A stretch of 11,314 bases of DNA from an uncultured Lachnospiraceae bacterium (GTDB lineage Bacteria > Bacillota > Clostridia > Lachnospirales > Lachnospiraceae). Shown one piece after another: positions 7,060-11,314 of this stretch. The notes below the pieces were generated by a model. The model made no database searches. It was not told the origin of the DNA and saw nothing but the letters and a program-made list of their open reading frames with translations. The position numbers were made by a program, and so were the translations under genes. The stretch covers positions 1 to 11,314 of the forward strand of contig CAJTZH010000086.1 in NCBI GenBank assembly GCA_910584325.1. The letters are read 5' to 3'. Every line of letters begins with the position of its first letter. Positions within the stretch are counted from its first letter, which is position 1.

Positions 7060-7666
7060 CGTATTCCTCCTTCTTCCTTGATGCGCGCTCTACAACCGCC
7101 GTATCCACATCGGACTCGTAACTTCTCATCTGCACCTCGACAGGCGTCGGCGTATCCGATAACTTCTTGCCTACAAAATGATTATAGAAAACGGCAATAC
7201 CGAGTGTGAGACCAATGCTATAAGACAGTTCAAGGATTCCGTTCTGTTCACCGCCAACAAGTTCATAAATTTTCTCAAAAAGCTCGCTCACGCCTATATC
7301 ATTATTATACGCCATAATAGTGAACATACTGCCGATAAACACAATCACACATGTGACAAATATTTTCAGCACATTCCAGATACCTTTCTTTGGTGGTTTT
7401 TCTTTATACTCTATAATAAAGTCACTCTCGCCGATATTATTAATTTCCGCCTCGGGACATTCTTTTGAGATTCTCTCAATGATATCCATAACAGAAAACA
7501 CATAAGTCCCTTTTTTCACATCAGGAATATTTAATAGTTTTATGGCGCGCACCCTTGCCTGAAGCGCTTTATTTGTAGCATAAACTGTCGCAATCTCGCC
7601 GATATTCACTTTTTTCTCATACACCATGGTATTCCGTTCAAATTTTACATAGACGGTTTCAGACAT
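7049..7666 (-). CDS. spoVAA: Stage V sporulation protein AA
   Basis: First gene of the spoVA cluster, normally transcribed in the forespore by sigma-G. 205 residues: a soluble N-terminal domain (about 1-92, starting MSETVYVKFERNTMV), then two membrane segments (about 98-120 and 147-165), then a charged tail ending in RKKEEYDAS. This two-part layout is that of SpoVAA. The SD GGAGG is 10 bases before the ATG and lies inside the stem of a terminator-like hairpin (7669-7719), so its initiation could be controlled. The 3' end overlaps spoVAB. Confidence 0.88.
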   Translation of the reverse strand: MSETVYVKFERNTMVYEKKVNIGEIATVYATNKALQARVRAIKLLNIPDVKKGTYVFSVMDIIERISKECPEAEINNIGESDFIIEYKEKPPKKGIWNVLKIFVTCVIVFIGSMFTIMAYNNDIGVSELFEKIYELVGGEQNGILELSYSIGLTLGIAVFYNHFVGKKLSDTPTPVEVQMRSYESDVDTAVVERASRKKEEYDAS

Positions 7667-7668
7667 AT

Positions 7669-7719
7669 AAAAAAAACCTCCATTTACAACTTATTACTAT
7701 TGTTGCAAATAAAGGTTTT
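7669..7719 (-). terminator. Terminator-like hairpin that buries the spoVAA ribosome binding site
   Basis: On the minus-strand RNA, AAAACCUUUAUUUGCAAC (7719-7702) pairs with GUUGUAAAUGGAGGUUUU (7690-7673) as one continuous 18-bp stem with three G-U wobbles and an 11-base loop. An eight-U run (7676-7669) follows or forms the foot of the stem. The wobble pairs would be mismatches on the plus-strand RNA, so the fold is directional. It suits termination of the yajC message; the GGAGG of spoVAA (7681-7677) is fully paired in it. The loop holds AATAGTA, which partly resembles a sigma-G -10 element, with GAATA about 20 bases upstream; this promoter is speculative. Confidence 0.7.
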
Positions 7720-7743
7720 CCTATTCTGGAAATTTTATGAAAC

Positions 7744-8061
7744 TTATTGTGCCTTCTCCACCTGAACAATGGCATCCTTCTTCATCGGAATACGGCAGTT
7801 TTTATTATTGCCGAACTCCACGATGACCGTGTCGTCCGTAATATCGATAACCGTTCCGTAAAATCCGCTGGATGTGAGAATATAATCGCCGTTCTCAATG
7901 GTAGACATCAATTCGTCATGCGCCTTCTGCTGCTTTTTCTGTGGTCTTATTGCCATAAAATACATCATGGCTCCGATTACTACCACATAGATTACAATCA
8001 TCATTAACATGCTGCCACCGCCGCCTTCAGCGCCGGCTGCCGCTTGGTCTAATAAAATCAT
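7744..8061 (-). CDS. yajC: YajC, preprotein translocase accessory subunit
   Basis: Small single-pass inner-membrane protein that associates with SecDF and the SecYEG translocon. 105 residues: short Ala/Gly-rich N-terminus, one membrane helix at about 19-38, the characteristic RPQKKQQK just after it (39-46), then a soluble beta-rich domain with ENGDYILTSSGFYGTVIDI. AGGAGG lies 9 bases before the ATG. It follows tgt as in many bacteria, but secD/secF do not follow; the spoVA genes do, after the hairpin at 7669-7719. Confidence 0.95.
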   Translation of the reverse strand: MILLDQAAAGAEGGGGSMLMMIVIYVVVIGAMMYFMAIRPQKKQQKAHDELMSTIENGDYILTSSGFYGTVIDITDDTVIVEFGNNKNCRIPMKKDAIVQVEKAQ

Positions 8062-8091
8062 TTTTTATTTCCTCCTGAACAAATTATATAT

Positions 8092-8121
8092 ACTATACCA
8101 TTCACAGTATGAAAATGGCAA
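8092..8121 (-). promoter_or_regulatory. Predicted sigma-A promoter for yajC
   Basis: In the 92-base tgt-yajC gap, the minus strand has TTGCCA (8116-8121) and TATAGT (8092-8097) 18 bases apart. This would let yajC be expressed apart from aroC-tgt. Confidence 0.5.
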
Positions 8122-8153
8122 TACATATTTCATTTTTAAATCTAAATTCTTTA

Positions 8154-9302
8154 TTAAAATCCGTTCTGTTCCCCGCCATACGTCTTCAAATCCTCAATAC
8201 GCTCCCGCTTAAACGCGCTGTAGCGTTCTTCTTCTATGGCAGTACGGATGTCCTCCATCAAATGATTATAAAAATACAGATTATGAAGCACACACAGACG
8301 CATTCCCAGCATTTCCTTCGCCTTTAAAAGATGCCTTACATACGCTCTGGAATAATTTCTGCATGCAGGACACTGACACCCCTCTTCTATCGGCTCACTG
8401 TCCGTCTCGTATTTCGCGTTAAACAAATTTATTTTGCCCCATCTGGTATACACATGACCATGCCGTCCGTTTCTGGAAGGATATACACAGTCAAAGAAAT
8501 CCACGCCGCGTTCCACTGCCTCTAAAATATTCGCCGGTGTTCCCACTCCCATAAGGTAAGTCGGTTTATTCTGCGGCAGATGCGGCACTGTTTCATCAAG
8601 AATGCGGTACATCTCCTCATGTGATTCCCCTACGGCAAGACCGCCCAGCGCGTATCCGTCCAAATTGAACTCGGAAATTCGTTTCGCGTGTTCAATACGG
8701 ATATCCTCAAACGTTCCTCCCTGATTAATACCGAACAACATCTGATTCTGATTGATGGTATCCTCCAATGCGTTCAATCTGTTCAATTCCCTCTTGCAGC
8801 GTTCAAGCCAACGGGTTGTTCTGTCTACAGAGTTTTGCATATACTCTCTTGTCGCGGGATGCGGCGGACACTCGTCAAACGCCATCGCAATCGTTGATGC
8901 CAGATTCGACTGAATCTGCATACTCTCCTCCGGTCCCATGAAAATTTTCCTGCCGTCAATGTGAGAGTTAAAATAAACACCTTCTTCTTTTATTTTGCGC
9001 AGTCCTGCCAGAGAAAACACCTGAAATCCACCGGAATCCGTAAGAATCGGCTTGTCCCAGACCATAAATTTATGAAGGCCGCCCATTTTTTTTACAATCT
9101 TATCTCCCGGCCGGACATGAAGATGATACGTATTGGACAACTCTACCTGCGTACCAATCTCCTGCAAATCCATTGTGGATACGGCGCCTTTAATTGCCGC
9201 TATTGTTCCCACATTCATAAAAACCGGTGTCTCTATCGTACCGTGTACTGTATGGAACCGTCCTCTTTTTGCCCTTCCGTCCGTCTTTAACAACTCATAC
9301 AT
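8154..9302 (-). CDS. tgt: tRNA-guanine transglycosylase
   Basis: Exchanges guanine at wobble position 34 of GUN-anticodon tRNAs for preQ1 (bacteria) on the way to queuosine. 382 residues, normal length. Substrate-pocket motif TDSGGFQVFSL is at 88-98 (Asp89), DECPP at 143-147, and the catalytic nucleophile Asp271 is in DCVYPSRNGRHGH, where most bacterial enzymes have PTR rather than PSR. The zinc site is complete: CQCPAC (Cys309, Cys311, Cys314) plus His340. GGA-rich SD overlaps the end of aroC, 15 bases away. The queuosine synthesis genes are not in the window. Confidence 0.97.
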   Translation of the reverse strand: MYELLKTDGRAKRGRFHTVHGTIETPVFMNVGTIAAIKGAVSTMDLQEIGTQVELSNTYHLHVRPGDKIVKKMGGLHKFMVWDKPILTDSGGFQVFSLAGLRKIKEEGVYFNSHIDGRKIFMGPEESMQIQSNLASTIAMAFDECPPHPATREYMQNSVDRTTRWLERCKRELNRLNALEDTINQNQMLFGINQGGTFEDIRIEHAKRISEFNLDGYALGGLAVGESHEEMYRILDETVPHLPQNKPTYLMGVGTPANILEAVERGVDFFDCVYPSRNGRHGHVYTRWGKINLFNAKYETDSEPIEEGCQCPACRNYSRAYVRHLLKAKEMLGMRLCVLHNLYFYNHLMEDIRTAIEEERYSAFKRERIEDLKTYGGEQNGF

Positions 9303-9317
9303 GATTTCTTTCCTTTT

Positions 9318-10412
9318 CTATTCTTTATAAAAATTAATAATTTTATCAATTTTTGCCGTCATATTTATCATCAGCGCGTCCACGAGTACAAGCGCCGCCA
9401 TCGTCTCCACAACAACGACCGCTCTCGGCACAATCATCGGGTCATGGCGTCCTTTGATGGATACTGCAATATTTTCTCCCGACTTGTTTACTGTGTCCTG
9501 CAAGGCCGCAATGGACGGCGTCGGTTTCACGGCCGCTCTGAAAACAATGTCGCTCCCGTCGCTGATTCCCCCCAGAATTCCGCCTGCGTGATTTGTTATT
9601 TTAACTATTTTTCCATTCTCCATCCGGAATACATCATTATTCGTAAGCCCTGTAGCTTTCGCCGCTTCAAATCCTGAGCCAAGTTCAAACCCTTTTACCG
9701 CACCGATGGACAAGATCGCTTTTCCCAGATTCGCATCCAATTTTTCAAAACAAGGTTCTCCTGCCCCTGCAGGCATACCTTTTATCACACATTCAATAAT
9801 GCCCCCCATGGAATTGCATTCCGACAATTTCTTTTCCGCATACTCGGCAACTTTACCGGCTGCTTTCTGATCCGGCATATAGAACGGATTACGAAAGCAC
9901 TCTTCCAGATCCGTCTCCTCTATCGCAATCCCGCCGATTTCTTTTGCGTACGCATGGACGGATATTCCCATCATAGATAACATTTTCAGCGCGATGGCGC
10001 CTGCCGCAACCCTGCCGATCGTTTCTCTTCCCGAAGACCTTCCGCCGCCGCGGTAGTCTCTGAACCCGTATTTCATATCAAATGTATAATCGGCATGTCC
10101 CGGTCTATAATAGCCTGCAATTTCCGAATAGTCGGCAGAACGCTGCGTTTTATTAAAAATCACCATGGAAATCGGTGTTCCTGTTGTCTTTCCCTCGAAA
10201 ACACCCGACAGAATTTCCACTGCGTCTTCTTCACTTCTCTGCGTTGTAAATTTTGACTGCCCGGGTTTTCTCCTGTCAAGAAACTTCTGAATATCTTCCT
10301 CACAAAGCAAAATGCCTGCCGGACATCCGTCAACCACCACGCCGATTCCCTTTCCGTGTGATTCTCCCCATGTTGTTATTTGAAATAAATTTCCAAATGT
10401 TGAACCTGCCAT
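9318..10412 (-). CDS. aroC: Chorismate synthase
   Basis: Last step of the shikimate pathway: converts EPSP to chorismate, needing reduced FMN without net redox. 364 residues. All signature blocks are present: WGESHGKGIG (15-24, His19), RPGHADYT (103-110, His106), DYRGGGRSSGRET (119-131) and GRHDP near 321-325. AAGGAG lies 6 bases before the ATG. It is placed between a GNAT gene (15-base gap) and tgt (15-base gap), so all three are one transcription unit. No other aro gene is nearby. Confidence 0.97.
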   Translation of the reverse strand: MAGSTFGNLFQITTWGESHGKGIGVVVDGCPAGILLCEEDIQKFLDRRKPGQSKFTTQRSEEDAVEILSGVFEGKTTGTPISMVIFNKTQRSADYSEIAGYYRPGHADYTFDMKYGFRDYRGGGRSSGRETIGRVAAGAIALKMLSMMGISVHAYAKEIGGIAIEETDLEECFRNPFYMPDQKAAGKVAEYAEKKLSECNSMGGIIECVIKGMPAGAGEPCFEKLDANLGKAILSIGAVKGFELGSGFEAAKATGLTNNDVFRMENGKIVKITNHAGGILGGISDGSDIVFRAAVKPTPSIAALQDTVNKSGENIAVSIKGRHDPMIVPRAVVVVETMAALVLVDALMINMTAKIDKIINFYKE

Positions 10413-10427
10413 TTTCCGCTCCTTTTC

Positions 10428-10853
10428 CTAAAACATTTTCCGTACATACTGTATCATTCCCGGTCCAAGATTTGCTGTCGGACGCGCCATAAAATCATGC
10501 TTTTTATAAAATCCTTCCCGTCCCTTGGCGCACATCAGGCAAAGCATCATTTCCGTACCGTCCTCCGTAATACTCTCAACATATTCAACCAGCCTGCCAA
10601 GAATCAGGCTTCCTATGCCTCTGCCCTGCACTCTGGGCAAAATCACCAAATCCTGCACATAACAGACAACTGCCCCGTCTCCTACAATTCTTCCCATGCC
10701 GACGGCTTCACCATTCTCATACGCCGCCACATTCAATAAACAATTTTGAAGGGCCATCTGCGCCTGTTTTTTTGACAGCATTTTCCATCCCACCTCTTTG
10801 CGCAGGCGCATATATGTATCTATATCCAACTGATTTTCTCTTAATTCAATCAT
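10428..10853 (-). CDS. GNAT-family N-acetyltransferase
   Basis: Acetyl-CoA-dependent acetyltransferase of unknown substrate. 141 residues from the chosen ATG, spanning a single GNAT domain. The acetyl-CoA loop (motif A) is VQDLVILPRVQGRGIGSLIL, with QGRGIG at 76-81; motif B ends in REGFYKKHDFMAR (112-124). The ATG at 10853 has GAAGG 7 bases upstream; a TTG at 10877 would add eight residues but lacks a good SD. It is the first gene of the GNAT-aroC-tgt unit. Its sequence resembles small YjdJ/ElaA-type acetyltransferases in a general way, not closely enough to name it. Confidence 0.9.
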   Translation of the reverse strand: MIELRENQLDIDTYMRLRKEVGWKMLSKKQAQMALQNCLLNVAAYENGEAVGMGRIVGDGAVVCYVQDLVILPRVQGRGIGSLILGRLVEYVESITEDGTEMMLCLMCAKGREGFYKKHDFMARPTANLGPGMIQYVRKMF

Positions 10854-10894
10854 ACCTATACCTTCGTAATTTTCCAAAATACACTACGGGACTT

Positions 10895-10900
10895 ATTATA
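10895..10900 (-). promoter_or_regulatory. Extended -10 promoter for GNAT-aroC-tgt
   Basis: The minus strand has TGTTATAAT, a perfect TATAAT with an upstream TG (extended -10). The matching -35 region (TTTATT at 10918-10923, 17 bases away) is weak, as is common with extended -10 promoters. The start would be near 10888, about 35 bases before the GNAT ATG. Confidence 0.6.
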
Positions 10901-10909
10901 ACAGATTCG

Positions 10910-10981
10910 GACAAGAAAATAAAAGCACTTTATCTAATTTTTCTTGACAGATTTCTCAGTTTTATTTATACTTTTCTTGTC
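10910..10981. repeat. Three TTTTCTTG elements over the divergent promoters
   Basis: TTTTCTTG occurs at 10939-10946 and 10972-10979 in direct orientation and inverted at 10912-10919. The outer pair extends to perfect 10-base arms, GACAAGAAAA (10910-10919) and TTTTCTTGTC (10972-10981). One copy overlaps the GNAT -35 region, and the others overlap the -35 and -10/start of the plus-strand promoter. They may be regulator sites; the AT-rich setting makes chance possible. Confidence 0.4.
10944..10972 (+). promoter_or_regulatory. Near-consensus sigma-A promoter for the coiled-coil gene
   Basis: Perfect TTGACA (10944-10949), a 17-base spacer and TATACT (10967-10972). The predicted start is near 10979, leaving an untranslated leader of about 158 bases before the ATG at 11137. 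Confidence 0.7.
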
Positions 10982-10988
10982 TGACAGG

Positions 10989-11110
10989 AAATTGCTCTGC
11001 AATTTTACTACTGTATAATTCTCATTCTGAAGTATTTCTGTAAATTACCCATCGAAAATACCATGATAACGATTATTCAAGTGGGGTTCAGCCTATTATT
11101 TATTGAATAA
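10989..11110 (+). other. Leader region with two inverted repeats
   Basis: AAATTGC and GCAATTT (10989-11005) form a 7-bp stem with a 3-base loop. TTATTCAA (11073-11080) and TTGAATAA (11103-11110) are perfect 8-base arms around 22 bases. Neither is followed by a clear U run, and I recognise no known riboswitch. The second stem ends 13 bases before the SD and could affect translation. Confidence 0.35.
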
Positions 11111-11136
11111 AATCTAAAATAAGGGAGGTGATGAAA

Positions 11137-11314
11137 ATGTTGACACAGGAAGATTTAAAGAATATCGGGGACCTTATCGATATTAAGCTGGTTTTTCTCG
11201 AGAACAGAATTGATGCAAAAATGGACGCGCGGTTTGCTATTGTTGATGCGCGTTTCGATGCCATGGATGCACGCATGGATTCCTTGGATGCTCGTATGGA
11301 TTCCTTGGATGCAC
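11137..11314 (+). CDS. Heptad-repeat coiled-coil protein, N-terminal part only
   Basis: Open to the window end (59 codons seen). The ATG at 11137 is preferred because GGAGG lies 8 bases upstream; an ATG at 11131 is only 2 bases from it. It begins MLTQEDLKNIGDLIDIKLVFLENRIDAK. From residue 27 it runs in five seven-residue units sharing Asp-Ala-Arg (MDAR, VDAR, MDAR, LDAR), with hydrophobic residues every 3-4 positions: a regular parallel coiled coil. No membrane segment is seen so far. Short clostridial proteins of this style exist and are mostly annotated hypothetical; I cannot assign a function. It has its own strong promoter and is divergent from the GNAT-aroC-tgt operon. Confidence 0.8.
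   Translation, partial: MLTQEDLKNIGDLIDIKLVFLENRIDAKMDARFAIVDARFDAMDARMDSLDARMDSLDA
11266..11314 (+). repeat. 21-bp in-frame tandem repeat
   Basis: Unit GATGCACGCATGGATTCCTTG-like at 11266-11286, 11287-11307 and the start of a third at 11308. The two full copies differ at only two third-codon positions. Each unit encodes one heptad (DARMDSL). Near identity at DNA level points to recent slippage or recombination, so copy number may vary between strains. Confidence 0.75.

Noticed and set aside
7694..7740. Sigma-G promoter for spoVAA
   Set aside because: AATAGTA and GAATA resemble the elements, but the first base of the -10 is wrong and the 20-base spacing is too long, so it is not listed as a feature.
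10854..10877. Longer GNAT protein starting at TTG 10877
   Set aside because: No SD lies before the TTG, while GAAGG fits the ATG at 10853.
11073..11110. Riboswitch or tRNA-like element in the coiled-coil gene leader
   Set aside because: Only one 8-bp stem with a plain loop; no known riboswitch core, T-arm or acceptor pairing was seen.
11266..11314. CRISPR or non-coding satellite
   Set aside because: The 21-bp units are contiguous without spacers, in frame, and encode coiled-coil heptads.

Overview
The window looks like chromosomal DNA of a spore-forming, low-to-mid GC Clostridia member, most probably Lachnospiraceae. This rests on spoVA genes, a class II GalT, a clostridial-type galactokinase, strong GGAGG ribosome binding sites and housekeeping genes (aroC, tgt, yajC). 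No rRNA, tRNA, CRISPR array, insertion sequence or phage gene was seen. Nearly all bases are coding, and the longest non-coding stretch is about 280 bases.

Region 1 (1-5805) is a sugar block. Reading leftward on the minus strand are galK, galT, a 1-phosphofructokinase-type kinase (fruK) and a lactaldehyde reductase (fucO, cut by the window start). A divergent LacI/GalR-type regulator lies upstream of galK. The 157-base divergent region holds a perfect 22-bp dyad that sits inside the regulator's own predicted promoter. A third arm of the same sequence abuts the galK -35 box. A 15-base piece of this dyad recurs exactly just downstream of a predicted fruK promoter. I infer one regulator for both the Leloir genes (galactose to UDP-galactose/glucose-1-P) and the fruK-fucO pair. 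Galactose and fucose or other deoxysugar disposal would then be handled together.

Region 2 (5806-7743) is a short acidic protein gene of unknown function followed upstream by spoVAC, spoVAB and spoVAA, all minus strand. These encode inner-membrane parts of the forespore dipicolinate channel. The usual downstream partners spoVAD/spoVAE are not here: the cluster ends at spoVAC and the small gene. Between yajC and spoVAA the minus-strand RNA can fold an 18-bp hairpin. It contains the spoVAA Shine-Dalgarno and ends in a U tract, so it could act as terminator and translational lock.

Region 3 (7744-10853) is a tightly packed minus-strand housekeeping operon: GNAT acetyltransferase, aroC (chorismate synthase), tgt (queuine/preQ1 tRNA-guanine transglycosylase) and yajC (Sec accessory), the last with its own predicted promoter.

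Region 4 (10854-11314) is a divergent promoter region with three TTTTCTTG elements, a near-consensus plus-strand promoter and a long leader. It leads into the start of a heptad-repeat coiled-coil protein that runs off the window end.
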